DNA of 64,000 nucleotides, taken from assembly GCA_902363515.1 (NCBI GenBank), contig CABJAN010000010.1:66160-130159 (forward strand), written 5' to 3'. The DNA is from Bacillota bacterium (GTDB lineage: Bacteria; Bacillota; Clostridia; Lachnospirales; Lachnospiraceae). The translations under genes were made by a program, and so were the position numbers. Below, one piece after another: positions 25,294-33,962 of this stretch. The notes under the pieces were generated by a model that ran no database searches, had not been told where the DNA came from, and was given only the letters and a program-made list of their open reading frames with translations. Positions within the stretch are counted from its first letter, which is position 1; the number at the start of each line of letters is the position of its first letter.

Positions 25294-27195
25294 ATGAAAT
25301 GTGCAAGTTGTGGATGCGAGCTTCCCAAGGGCTCCGGATTTTGCTTTCAGTGTGGGGCCAAACAGCCGGGGTACAGATTTCCTAAAAAGCTGGCAATAGG
25401 AGCAGCGGCATTTCTTTTAGCAGTTGGCGGAGCCTGCGTAGTGGGGGCGCTTCTTATGGGAAATCATAAGTATGTGGCATATTTAAAGGATGGCGGTGTG
25501 AATCAGGCGGATTTAGAGCACCAAAGGAAAAAAACTGTGAAATACAGCGGAGATTATGGAGAAAAAGATAATAATCCAGATGCATATGTCAAGGTAGAAT
25601 ATTCAGGGGATGGGAAGTATATTTTTTATCCTACGGAAGTAACACGAGAGAGTGATACAGTTTATCCGGAGTATTGTCTGAATATGCAGAAGGTGGGAAA
25701 AGAAGATGATCCTATTAAGCTGGATAATTCTGTTTGGCGGTATTATGTATTGGAACAGGATAAAGTGCTTTACATAAAATCAGGAAACAATACACTGTAT
25801 ATCAATGATAAAAAGGGGAATAAAGAAAAAATAGCCTCTCATGTAGAAGATTATCACATTGACAAAGATGAGAAAAATATTGTATGGATTGAATCAGAGG
25901 ATGGGGTATATGCCATCTATCAGCAGGATTTAGCGCTGAAAAGAGAGAAAAAAGCATTGGCAACGAATGTCAGTTTTTACGATATTAGTGAGAATCTAAA
26001 GCAGATTGCAGTGGTAGAAGAGGATACACTATATGTTATCAAAAACTTTGATGATAAAAAGAAAATTGCTTCTAATGTTTCAGGCATTGTTTCTAATTCA
26101 GAACAGACAGGCAGTATTTGCTATATTAAGGTTCCTGATAGGGTACTTACAGGAGCTGATATTGTGGAGGATGACTGTTTAGAGTCAGATGCAAACATCC
26201 AAGAACCGTACTATGATAGTTATATAGTGCAGAGAGCTGAGAAAAATGAATTTACCGGCAGATATGAAAGAGTAGAATCCTTTGACCAAGACGCATACGA
26301 TCAGGCCTGGGAACAATATGAGGCAAAAGAGAACAGAAATGAGATGCGTGAAGGGCTTAAGGAGTTAGAGTTTGGAGCCTATATGAAGGAATTATATTGC
26401 TTTCGAAATGGCAAGGAAGAACTGGTAGAAGAATTTTATGCAGAGAGAGTGTATGATTATGGAACAGAAGCCAAAAAGGATGGGGTATTTGCATTTAATC
26501 GCTATCGGATGGAAGAAGTACCTCAAATTAAAATGTCGGAGATAGAATCTTTTTCTGATTTAGCAGATTTATATATTCAAAACTTGAATAATGTGAAGGA
26601 AACCTGTATTTATACAGAAGAGGAAGTGATTACATTGGCAGAGAATTTAGAGTATGCAGTGGCTTTAGAACCAGAGAAAAAGATAGGATATGGTTTAAAA
26701 GCAGAAACTTCTGAGAAAGAGGCGACCAGGACATATACTTTAATGTCTTTTCAGATAGGAGAAGGTTCCGATGGATTATGTAAGACTGTTGCGGAAGATA
26801 TGGATTCTATACAGATGTTTATAGATGGAAAGATTTACTATCTGGCGGATGTAAATGAATCAGCAGGTGAGTTATACTGCAATGAAGAACATATAGATTC
26901 TGATGTATTTGTGGGAAGCCTGGAGAACGTAAAAGATGGAGTTGCTTATGCAGTAGATTATGACAGTAATAAAGGCAGGGCTACATTAAAATTCTACAAT
27001 GGAAAAGAAGACAGAACGATTGCAGATGATGTATATGCGTATCATGTCTTTGATGAAAAAAATATTGCAGTATTAGTAGACTATAGCCTGGATAGAAAAG
27101 AAGGCGATTTGAAGTATTATAGTGGTAAGGATAAACTATTGGAAATAGACGAAAATGTAACTGCTATTTTTGGAGGAACCGTATTTTATTATTAA
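25294..27195 (+). CDS. Zinc-ribbon, single-helix membrane protein with large extracellular domain
   Basis: 633 residues from ATG 25294, preceded by GGAGG. A CXXC...CXXC zinc ribbon ('MKCASCGCELPKGSGFCFQC', the first 20 residues) is followed by one transmembrane helix (about 36-58) and about 570 residues that look like repeated beta strands ('YVLEQDKVLYIKSGNNTLYI', 'KDGVAYAVDYD'), consistent with a propeller-like DUF5050-type sensor, though I am not certain. No catalytic motif. The zinc ribbon should be cytoplasmic and the large domain outside. It is co-transcribed with the YARHG protein, amidase and serine hydrolase genes. Confidence 0.75.
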   Translation: MKCASCGCELPKGSGFCFQCGAKQPGYRFPKKLAIGAAAFLLAVGGACVVGALLMGNHKYVAYLKDGGVNQADLEHQRKKTVKYSGDYGEKDNNPDAYVKVEYSGDGKYIFYPTEVTRESDTVYPEYCLNMQKVGKEDDPIKLDNSVWRYYVLEQDKVLYIKSGNNTLYINDKKGNKEKIASHVEDYHIDKDEKNIVWIESEDGVYAIYQQDLALKREKKALATNVSFYDISENLKQIAVVEEDTLYVIKNFDDKKKIASNVSGIVSNSEQTGSICYIKVPDRVLTGADIVEDDCLESDANIQEPYYDSYIVQRAEKNEFTGRYERVESFDQDAYDQAWEQYEAKENRNEMREGLKELEFGAYMKELYCFRNGKEELVEEFYAERVYDYGTEAKKDGVFAFNRYRMEEVPQIKMSEIESFSDLADLYIQNLNNVKETCIYTEEEVITLAENLEYAVALEPEKKIGYGLKAETSEKEATRTYTLMSFQIGEGSDGLCKTVAEDMDSIQMFIDGKIYYLADVNESAGELYCNEEHIDSDVFVGSLENVKDGVAYAVDYDSNKGRATLKFYNGKEDRTIADDVYAYHVFDEKNIAVLVDYSLDRKEGDLKYYSGKDKLLEIDENVTAIFGGTVFYY

Positions 27196-27208
27196 GGAGT
27201 AAATAGAA

Positions 27209-27604
27209 ATGGCTGATATTAATAATTTAAAGAAAAGTATTTCAGAAGAAGAGGAAAAAATTGAGAAATATTATCAGAAGCTGGGCAGAGCCTATTTTGA
27301 ATTAAAGGGAAATGCACCAGAGTCAGAGTTGGAGGAACTGGTGACATTAATCCGTAGCAGCTATGATAAAATTGATGAAATCAATGAGAAAATTGCAGAA
27401 CTTGAAAATGTCCAGAAGTGTCCTGTATGTGGAATGATATTGGAGAGAGATATGATTTTCTGCGTGGGTTGCGGAACAAAGATAGAGTGGCCAGATACCA
27501 CACCTTATGATCCACAGATGCCGGAAACAAAGTTTTGTATTTACTGTGGAACCAGGATTCCAAGGGAAGCGAACTTTTGTACGGAATGTGGAGAAAAACA
27601 GTAA
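27209..27604 (+). CDS. Coiled-coil protein with two zinc ribbons
   Basis: 131 residues, soluble. Residues 1-70 form a long helical coiled coil ('EEEEKIEKYYQKLGRAYFEL', 'SSYDKIDEINEKIAELENV'), followed by two zinc ribbons with CXXC pairs: 'CPVCGMIL...FCVGCG' and 'FCIYCGTR...FCTECG'. It resembles the zinc-ribbon heads of the two genes before it, so the three may interact as a cytoplasmic assembly. Function unknown. It starts 13 bases after the previous stop and ends 9 bases before the amidase gene. Confidence 0.78.
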   Translation: MADINNLKKSISEEEEKIEKYYQKLGRAYFELKGNAPESELEELVTLIRSSYDKIDEINEKIAELENVQKCPVCGMILERDMIFCVGCGTKIEWPDTTPYDPQMPETKFCIYCGTRIPREANFCTECGEKQ

Positions 27605-27613
27605 GGTGGAAGT

Positions 27614-28516
27614 ATGAAGAAAACACATATAGTAATCATCGGAATTCTGGCTGTGCTTTTGTCCTTTGCAGTTGTTCATGCTGTGTTTCAAATAAAGGAA
27701 ATAAAAGAAGTAAAGGAAGAGTCCGGGAAATTACACAAGGAGATTGGGAATTTAAGAGACCAGATAGAAACCTTGCAGAAAGAAAAACAAGAGGCTGAGG
27801 ATAAATTGCAGAAAATAAAAGAAGAAGAACAGAAAGAAGAAAAGCAGGAAGAAAAAAAAGAAGAAGAGAAAAAGGAACAAAAGAAAATAGCCATTGATCC
27901 GGGACATCAAAGCCCAAAGGTGGATATGAGCGATAAAGAGCCTTTAGGACCTGGTTCAACAGAAATGAAAGCAAAGGCAACAGGAGGAACCCAGGGTAAA
28001 TTTACCGGCGTGCCGGAGTATGAATTGAATATGAATATTTCCAGACTGCTGAAAACAGAACTGGAGAAAAGAGGCTACCAGGTTTTGCTTACCAGACAGG
28101 ATAATGAGACTGCCATCAGCAATAAAGAACGGGCAGAGCTGGCAACGAAATGGGGTGCAGATATATATGTCAGAATTCATGGAAACGGAAATGAAGATTC
28201 CAGTGTTCATGGGGCAATGACTATGGTGCCATCCAGAGAGAATCCCTTTGTATCCCATCTTCATGAGAAAAGCTATGCTCTTGGAGAAGCTGTGATTCAG
28301 GCTTATTGTGATTCCTGTGGAATGAAGAACAATGGAGTACAGCTTTTTGATAACATGACAGGAATTAATTGGAGTTCCGTACCGGTTATTATTTTGGAAA
28401 TGGGATTTATGACCAATGAAACAGATGACAAAAATATGCAGAATGCAGAATACCAGGAACGTATGGTACAGGGAATTGCAAATGGCATTGACAATTATTT
28501 TGCAGCCGGAAATTAG
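27614..28516 (+). CDS. N-acetylmuramoyl-L-alanine amidase (Amidase_3)
   Basis: 300 residues. A signal-anchor helix (about 5-27) is followed by a highly charged coiled coil (30-90) and a zinc amidase domain that cleaves the bond between MurNAc and L-Ala. Metal ligands are visible as 'IDPGH', the Glu in 'PEYELNMN' and the His in 'VRIHGN', and the catalytic Glu lies in 'ILEMGFMTN'. The coiled coil could couple activity to a partner, by analogy with EnvC/FtsEX-regulated amidases; that is inference. It lies in an operon with zinc-ribbon membrane proteins and a serine hydrolase. Confidence 0.92.
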   Translation: MKKTHIVIIGILAVLLSFAVVHAVFQIKEIKEVKEESGKLHKEIGNLRDQIETLQKEKQEAEDKLQKIKEEEQKEEKQEEKKEEEKKEQKKIAIDPGHQSPKVDMSDKEPLGPGSTEMKAKATGGTQGKFTGVPEYELNMNISRLLKTELEKRGYQVLLTRQDNETAISNKERAELATKWGADIYVRIHGNGNEDSSVHGAMTMVPSRENPFVSHLHEKSYALGEAVIQAYCDSCGMKNNGVQLFDNMTGINWSSVPVIILEMGFMTNETDDKNMQNAEYQERMVQGIANGIDNYFAAGN

Positions 28517-28528
28517 CAGGTAGAGAAC

Positions 28529-29527
28529 ATGAAAAAAAGAAAAAAGAAAACAAGAATTATCGTAACAGGTGTTTTGGCAGGGTTCGTGCTGTTTTTTCTG
28601 GCAGTCAACATTTATTTCATGCAATGTGCGGAAAAAGAAAATGAGAGGAAAAATGTTCTGGAAGAAGAAAAGGAGAAGCTGGTACTTCAGATACAGGACT
28701 TAGAGGCTGAGAAAAAAGACATGGAAAAACAGCAAGTGCAGGCAGCAGAACAGAAAGAAAATCAGGAAGAGCAAAAAGAAGAACTGCCAGGAGAACAGAA
28801 GAGTTCTCAGGGGCTTGATGGCATTTCGGGAGTGATTTCAAATCAGATTGCATCCGGTATGGAACAGGGAGAACACTGGGCTGTTTATGTACAGGATTTG
28901 AAAAGCGGGACAGAGAAAAGCAGTGGCCAGAGTAAAATGCAGGCGGCCAGTCTGATAAAACTTTATATTATGGGCGCTGTTTATGAAAATTATGAGAAAC
29001 TTACAAGTACTACAGGAAAGGAAAAAGTAGATAACCTTTTGCAGGCGATGATTACGGTCAGCGATAATGAAGCGGCAAATACTCTGACAAAACTATTGGG
29101 AAATCAGGATGCAGCGGCAGGCAGAGAGGTTGTCAATGCCTATTGCAATAGTCAGGGATATGAAGACTCCTCTATGGGAAGGATGCTGTTGGAATCCAAT
29201 GAAAATGGTGACAATTACACTTCTGTAAAAGACTGTGGATTGTTTCTGGAACGTATTTATAAAAACAGTATCCCCCATGCAGAGGAAATGTTAAATCTTT
29301 TAAAACAGCAGGAACGTACAGGTAAGATTCCGGCGGGAGTTCCTTCTGGTATTGAGACAGCCAATAAAACCGGTGAATTATCAAACGTGGAAAATGATGC
29401 AGCCATTGTATTTGCGGGAGAACACCCTTATATTCTCTGTGTGATGTCTGAGAATTTAAAAGATGCAGCAACAGCCAGACAGACTATTGTAAATCTTTCC
29501 GGTGATATTTATGAGAGCATGAAATAA
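28529..29527 (+). CDS. Class A beta-lactamase-like serine hydrolase
   Basis: 332 residues. A membrane anchor (about 8-30) and coiled coil (31-85) are followed by a beta-lactamase2-type domain with 'SLIK' (SxxK), 'SDNEA' (SDN) and 'KTGEL' (KTG) motifs in order. The architecture matches the amidase encoded just upstream: anchor, coiled coil, enzyme. No obvious class A Omega-loop EXXLN motif was recognised, so a true beta-lactamase is less likely than a peptidoglycan or amide hydrolase acting outside the membrane. Confidence 0.82.
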   Translation: MKKRKKKTRIIVTGVLAGFVLFFLAVNIYFMQCAEKENERKNVLEEEKEKLVLQIQDLEAEKKDMEKQQVQAAEQKENQEEQKEELPGEQKSSQGLDGISGVISNQIASGMEQGEHWAVYVQDLKSGTEKSSGQSKMQAASLIKLYIMGAVYENYEKLTSTTGKEKVDNLLQAMITVSDNEAANTLTKLLGNQDAAAGREVVNAYCNSQGYEDSSMGRMLLESNENGDNYTSVKDCGLFLERIYKNSIPHAEEMLNLLKQQERTGKIPAGVPSGIETANKTGELSNVENDAAIVFAGEHPYILCVMSENLKDAATARQTIVNLSGDIYESMK

Positions 29528-29549
29528 TATATTTGAAAAGGAGATTGAT

Positions 29550-30536
29550 ATGCTGATTGATTTGTGCATGGACGCATTGCTAGATACTATAAAACTGGTT
29601 CCCTTTTTATTCATAACTTACCTGGCTATGGAATATTTGGAACATAGAACAAAGGAAACCTCCAAACAAATGGTAAAAAAGGCGGGACGCTTTGGTCCTT
29701 TCATCGGAAGTGTAGTGGGAATGGTTCCTCAATGCGGGTTTTCAGCGGCTGCATCAGGTTTTTATGCAGGGGGTGTGATTTCTGTTGGCACTTTGCTGGC
29801 CATTTTTCTTTCCACTTCGGATGAAATGCTGCCTATCTTTTTGTCAGAATCTGTGGCACCCTCTGTAATTGGGAAAATTTTGCTTTTGAAGGTAGTTATT
29901 GGGGCAATGACTGGTTTGGCTATTGACTTTGCATGGCGAACCCTGAAAAAGAGAAGAAGCATTTCAAAAGAAGGACAGACAGAGAGGGAGCAAATGCACC
30001 ATGAGCATACCCATCATGCGGGACATAGCCACCATGACCATGATGAACACCATGGCCACCAGCACCACCATCACGCAGGGGAGGAGCATGAAAAGACCAT
30101 ACACGATCTTTGTGAAAAGGACCATTGTGGGTGTGAAGAAGGCGGAATTTTTCATTCTGCATTGATTCATACAGCGCAAATTACGATTTTTCTCTTTCTG
30201 ATTTCTTTTGTCATTGGATTTCTGGTGGAAATTATCGGACAGGAGCATATAGCAGACTTTATTGTAAATCAGCCGGTATTGGGTGTACTTCTGGCAGGTC
30301 TTGTGGGAATGATTCCAAACTGCGCGGCATCTGTGATTATTACGCAGATGTATTTAAGCGGTATTTTGGGAGTGGGACAGATGATTGCAGGGCTTCTGGC
30401 AGGCGCAGGAGTTGGACTTTTGGTATTGTTTAGGACCAACAAAGGTGTAAAAGAGAATCTGGCAATAGCAGGAACCCTTTATGGAGTGAGTGTTTTTTGG
30501 GGGATTCTCATAGAATGGGTTGGGATTGTACTGTAA
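29550..30536 (+). CDS. Putative 10-helix heavy-metal exporter (ArsP_2/DUF2899 family)
   Basis: 328 residues with two homologous membrane halves, each carrying a 'G.VPQCG..A' or 'GMIPNCAASVIITQ' motif typical of the ArsP_2 putative metal/arsenical permease family. Between them (about residues 149-200) lies a cytoplasmic or external loop with over twenty histidines and a 'CEKDHCGCE' cluster, well suited to bind Zn, Ni, Co or Mn. AAGGAG precedes the ATG. It is the last gene of the operon and is followed by a terminator. Metal specificity cannot be read from sequence. Confidence 0.82.
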   Translation: MLIDLCMDALLDTIKLVPFLFITYLAMEYLEHRTKETSKQMVKKAGRFGPFIGSVVGMVPQCGFSAAASGFYAGGVISVGTLLAIFLSTSDEMLPIFLSESVAPSVIGKILLLKVVIGAMTGLAIDFAWRTLKKRRSISKEGQTEREQMHHEHTHHAGHSHHDHDEHHGHQHHHHAGEEHEKTIHDLCEKDHCGCEEGGIFHSALIHTAQITIFLFLISFVIGFLVEIIGQEHIADFIVNQPVLGVLLAGLVGMIPNCAASVIITQMYLSGILGVGQMIAGLLAGAGVGLLVLFRTNKGVKENLAIAGTLYGVSVFWGILIEWVGIVL

Positions 30537-30588
30537 ACGGAGAAATGCCAGTGGAAAAAGCATAGGATATTTAGAATTATTAATGCAT

Positions 30589-30627
30589 CAGGCAGTGTTC
30601 GGGAGAATTGGATACTGCCTGTTTTTT
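30589..30627 (+). terminator. Rho-independent terminator of the 24-30.5 kb operon
   Basis: Stem CAGGCAGT/ACTGCCTG (30589-30596 with 30614-30621) followed by six T residues. Confidence 0.85.
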
Positions 30628-30784
30628 AGATGATTCGTAAAGAGAAATATAGAGAAAATGAAGATGCTGCTTGTTGCGATGGAGAGAAATAGGTACAATA
30701 GAGACAATACATATTTTACATTAAGAAAGTAGTGCGAGATACAAAAGTGAAGCAATAAAGAGAATTAGAAAGGTTGTAATTGGT

Positions 30785-31282
30785 TTGTCCATCGAAAAAG
30801 AAGATAATATTGTTTGGATTTCACAGATATTATTTAGAGGAAAGAGAAAAATTCCATGGGAAGAGGTGGAGGAGTATTTAAAGCAATACGTTGGGAAAGT
30901 GTACGAAATTTCAAAAACAAAGGATAAAATACACATTAAGGCAGATTTTCCAGACGAATTTAGCAATTCAATGGACACAGTGCGCTTGAATGGTACTGCA
31001 GCTAAAGCAAAAGCAAATGCAGTACAGAAAGTTCCGGAACTCATCCGGAAGGCCGAAAATAAAAGATTTCAAGAAAATAAGAAAATGAAACATACTGTTG
31101 ACGCACAAAGGGGATGGTATCGTTATACTACTAATTTTGCATTACCTGTTTATAATGAAGATGGGAAGATTTTAAGGTATAATGTGTTTAGAATTGAACT
31201 TTTAGTTCGATGTTCGGGAGATGGCAAATTATACTTGTACGATATGGTCAATATAAAAAAAAGAAACGAGCAACCCGCTTAA
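30785..31282 (+). CDS. Small PBECR-like putative nuclease domain protein
   Basis: 165 residues, TTG start with only a weak AAAGG upstream. 'ADFPDEFSNSMDTVRLNGTA' together with 'AKAKANAVQKVPELI', 'GWYRYTTNFALPVYNEDGKI' and 'KLYLYDMVNIKK' resemble the phage Barnase-EndoU-ColicinE5/D-RelE-like (PBECR) nuclease domains usually found at the C-terminus of phage or ICE polyvalent proteins in Lachnospiraceae. Here the domain stands alone, without phage neighbours. It may be a free toxin-like nuclease or a relic. The family call rests on remembered sequence patterns. Confidence 0.55.
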   Translation: MSIEKEDNIVWISQILFRGKRKIPWEEVEEYLKQYVGKVYEISKTKDKIHIKADFPDEFSNSMDTVRLNGTAAKAKANAVQKVPELIRKAENKRFQENKKMKHTVDAQRGWYRYTTNFALPVYNEDGKILRYNVFRIELLVRCSGDGKLYLYDMVNIKKRNEQPA

Positions 31283-31373
31283 GCTTACACTATACGGTAA
31301 CAAACCCATTTCTTAAGTTCTATTTTAGTGGAATTGAGAAATGTTGTCAAGAAAAAAAGGAGGAATTGATAAC

Positions 31374-31991
31374 ATGAGTTCAAAAATGAAAGAAAGACTG
31401 CATACGGGAGAAATTTATCTGCCGGGAGATGATGAAATTCTGGAGGAACAGTTTCAGTGCCAGGAGAAACTTTATGATTATAATCAGACAAGACCTTCTG
31501 AAGGAGAAAAACGTAGCAAGTTATTAAAAGAGATGTTTGCAGAGATAGGAGATGGATGCTATATTGAGCCACCTCTTCGTGCCAACTGGGGCGGTCACTT
31601 CGTATATTTCGGAAAAAATATTTATGCTAACTTTAATCTAACTCTTGTGGATGATACACACATCTACGTGGGCGATGCTACAATGTTTGGACCTAATGTA
31701 ACCATTGCTACAGCAGGGCATCCGATTCTTCCAGAACTTCGGGAGCAGGCATACCAGTATAATATGCCTGTTCGCATTGGGAAAAATTGCTGGCTGGGGG
31801 CCGGGGTTATTGTTATGCCGGGAGTTACCATTGGAGATAATACGGTTATTGGGGCCGGAAGCATAGTGACTAAAGATATTCCGGCGAATGTGGTGGCAGT
31901 GGGAAATCCATGCAGAGTCATGAGGGAGATTGAAGAACATGACAGGGAGTATTATTTTAAGGAACGCAGAATTGAGTATGAAAATTTGTAG
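31374..31991 (+). CDS. Sugar O-acetyltransferase (maltose/galactoside acetyltransferase family)
   Basis: 205 residues from ATG 31374 (AAAGGAGGA before it). An N-terminal Mac domain ('MKERLHTGEIYLPGDDEI') precedes left-handed beta-helix hexapeptide repeats, with the catalytic His in 'IATAGHP' and 'GKNCWLGAGVIVMPGVTIGD' following. The family transfers acetyl from acetyl-CoA to sugars in the cytoplasm, and is generally regarded as detoxifying non-metabolised sugars. Stands alone between the PBECR-like gene and the Na/Pi transporter. Confidence 0.9.
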   Translation: MSSKMKERLHTGEIYLPGDDEILEEQFQCQEKLYDYNQTRPSEGEKRSKLLKEMFAEIGDGCYIEPPLRANWGGHFVYFGKNIYANFNLTLVDDTHIYVGDATMFGPNVTIATAGHPILPELREQAYQYNMPVRIGKNCWLGAGVIVMPGVTIGDNTVIGAGSIVTKDIPANVVAVGNPCRVMREIEEHDREYYFKERRIEYENL

Positions 31992-32003
31992 AACAACCCA
32001 ATG

Positions 32004-32040
32004 TTAAATCTCTGTAAAGTATGTTAAATTTCTGTATAAA
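32004..32040 (+). promoter_or_regulatory. Putative PHO boxes upstream of the Na/Pi transporter
   Basis: TTAAAT-N5-TAAAGT (32004-32020) and TTAAAT-N5-TATAAA (32024-32040) form hexamers with 11-base period in each pair, and both lie in a near-duplicate of 16 bases. They end 3 bases before the -35 box, as for PhoP-activated promoters in Firmicutes. Confidence 0.6.
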
Positions 32041-32043
32041 ATA

Positions 32044-32072
32044 TTGCAGGAAACTCCCATAAAAGGTATAAA
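32044..32072 (+). promoter_or_regulatory. Promoter of the Na/Pi transporter
   Basis: TTGCAG (32044-32049) and TATAAA (32067-32072) are 17 bases apart, about 60 bases before the start codon. Confidence 0.75.
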
Positions 32073-32130
32073 GGTAAGGAAGAGATAAAAAAATAGTAAA
32101 TTTTTAGTAAACCACATGGGAGGAAAAAAC

Positions 32131-33780
32131 GTGAAGATTACAGATTTTTTTAGTCTTTTAGGAGGATTGGCGTTATTCCTGTACGGTATGCAGATGATGA
32201 GCAATGGCCTGGAAGCTGCTGCCGGAAACAAGATGAAACAGATTTTAGAGAAATTAACTGCCAACCGTTTCCTTGGAGTTTTAGTAGGAGCCGGAATTAC
32301 AGCGGTGATTCAGTCTTCCTCTGCCACAACCGTTATGGTAGTAGGATTTGTAAACTCTGGTATGATGACATTGAAACAGGCAGTATGGATTATTATGGGT
32401 GCTAACATTGGTACTACCATTACAGGACAGTTAATTGCATTAGATGTGGGACAGTTGGCTCCGCTCTTTGCCTTTTGCGGTGTAGCACTGATTGTCTTTG
32501 TAAAGAAACAGAAAGTTCACCACTATGGATTGATTGTAGCCGGACTTGGTATTTTGTTTATTGGAATGGAAATGATGAGCGGCGCTATGATGCCTCTGCG
32601 TGAATCAGAAGCCTTTGTCTCTCTTATGACAAAATTCTCAAACCCAGTACTGGGTATTCTGGCAGGCGCGGTATTTACAGCAGTAATTCAGTCCTCTTCC
32701 GCATCTGTAGGTATTCTTCAGGCGTTAGCAGGAAGCGGTCTCATTGGATTATCCAATGCTGTGTATGTTTTGTTCGGACAGAATATCGGTACTTGTATCA
32801 CTGCTATTTTAGCAGCTATCGGTACCAGCAGAAACGCAAAACGTACTACAGTTATTCATTTGATGTTTAACTTAATTGGTACAACTATTTTCACAATTGC
32901 CTGCATTACCACTCCGCTGACAAGTTTAGTAGAGAGCCTGACACCAGACAATGTGGCATCACAGATTGCAAATATGCACACACTGTTTAACATTGTGACA
33001 ACATTACTGTTACTGCCTTTTGGAAATTATCTGGCAAAAGCAGCGGTGCGGATTCTTCCGGAGAAGCAGGACGAACAGGCAGATGTTATGCATATGGAAT
33101 TTATCCGTCCAATGGAAACAAAAAGAGATACTCAGATTGGTCTGTCTGCCATTGCAGTAACTGGTATTAAAAAAGAGCTTCACCGTATGATTGATATGGC
33201 AAAAGAAAATGTAGAGGCCAGTTTCCAGGCTGTGAAAGCAGGAACTACAGAAAATCTGGAAACAGTGCAGGAAAGAGAAGAATACATTGACTATCTGAAT
33301 AAGGAAATTTCCAAGTATATTTCCAAGGTTTTGGTCAATGAAAGCAATCCAAGGGACTCCCAGTATATCAGCGCATTGTTTAAGGTGTGCGGAAATGTAG
33401 AGCGAATCGGCGACCATGCCATGAACATCTGTGGGTATACAAAACTCATTGAAAAGCAGGGAATCAGTTTTTCACAGGAAGTACGTGTGGAAATTGATGC
33501 AATGAAAGAGGTTTGTATTAAAGCTCTGGAGTTCCTGAATGAAATTCATCATAATCAGCAGGATAATAATCAGGATGTGAAAGCCATTGAAAAGCTGGAG
33601 CAGCAGATTGACGATATGACAGACGATTACCGTCAGAAACAACTGGTACGTATGCAGAAAGGAACCTGCTCAGAAGAGGGATGTATTATTTATTCAGAAA
33701 TGCTTACAGACTTTGAGCGAATTGGTGACCATATCCTGAATATTGGACAGGAGATGGGCCTTGGTAAAGTAGGCGCATAA
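32131..33780 (+). CDS. Na/Pi cotransporter family protein with PhoU-like C-terminal domain
   Basis: 549 residues. I start at GTG 32131, 6 bases after GGGAGGA; the ATG at 32116 lies before that ribosome binding site. The N-terminal ~310 residues contain two inverted NptA/PNaS repeats with the signatures 'AVIQSSSATTVMV' and 'AVIQSSSASVGIL', and the C-terminal part (about 335-545) is PhoU-like, with 'ERIGDHAMNI' and 'ERIGDHILNI'. It should import phosphate with sodium. Upstream direct repeats look like PHO boxes, suggesting induction by phosphate limitation. Confidence 0.92.
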   Translation: MKITDFFSLLGGLALFLYGMQMMSNGLEAAAGNKMKQILEKLTANRFLGVLVGAGITAVIQSSSATTVMVVGFVNSGMMTLKQAVWIIMGANIGTTITGQLIALDVGQLAPLFAFCGVALIVFVKKQKVHHYGLIVAGLGILFIGMEMMSGAMMPLRESEAFVSLMTKFSNPVLGILAGAVFTAVIQSSSASVGILQALAGSGLIGLSNAVYVLFGQNIGTCITAILAAIGTSRNAKRTTVIHLMFNLIGTTIFTIACITTPLTSLVESLTPDNVASQIANMHTLFNIVTTLLLLPFGNYLAKAAVRILPEKQDEQADVMHMEFIRPMETKRDTQIGLSAIAVTGIKKELHRMIDMAKENVEASFQAVKAGTTENLETVQEREEYIDYLNKEISKYISKVLVNESNPRDSQYISALFKVCGNVERIGDHAMNICGYTKLIEKQGISFSQEVRVEIDAMKEVCIKALEFLNEIHHNQQDNNQDVKAIEKLEQQIDDMTDDYRQKQLVRMQKGTCSEEGCIIYSEMLTDFERIGDHILNIGQEMGLGKVGA

Positions 33781-33818
33781 GCAGTCTAAACAAATAGAAG
33801 AATATAGAAAATCTGAAG

Positions 33819-33862
33819 CAGAGCGGTATAGTAAGAGAAAACTCTTCCGCTCTGTTTTTTTC
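33819..33862 (+). terminator. Rho-independent terminator after the Na/Pi transporter
   Basis: CAGAGCGG/CCGCTCTG stem (33819-33826 with 33847-33854), with an inner AGAG/CTCT pair, followed by eight T residues. Confidence 0.88.
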
Positions 33863-33878
33863 TTTAGAAATTCTTTGG

Positions 33879-33907
33879 TTGACACTGTCTCTTTCTTGTA
33901 CTACAAT
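33879..33907 (+). promoter_or_regulatory. Consensus promoter of the CmpB-type gene
   Basis: TTGACA (33879-33884) and TACAAT (33902-33907) are 17 bases apart, 55 bases before the start codon. Confidence 0.82.
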
Positions 33908-33962
33908 ACTTGACACGATTCGAGGTTTTTTAATATAAATTATGAAAGAGTAGGAGTATTGT

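Noticed and set aside
27790..27885. GAA/AAG-rich tract resembling simple repeats
   Set aside because: It encodes the charged coiled coil of the amidase; no regular repeat unit.
28529..29527. Class A beta-lactamase conferring drug resistance
   Set aside because: SxxK, SDN and KTG motifs fit, but the usual Omega-loop glutamate motif was not recognised and the operon context is cell-wall related.
29990..30085. Low-complexity CAC/CAT-rich tract that looks like a nucleotide repeat
   Set aside because: It is in frame within the metal exporter gene and encodes the histidine-rich loop.
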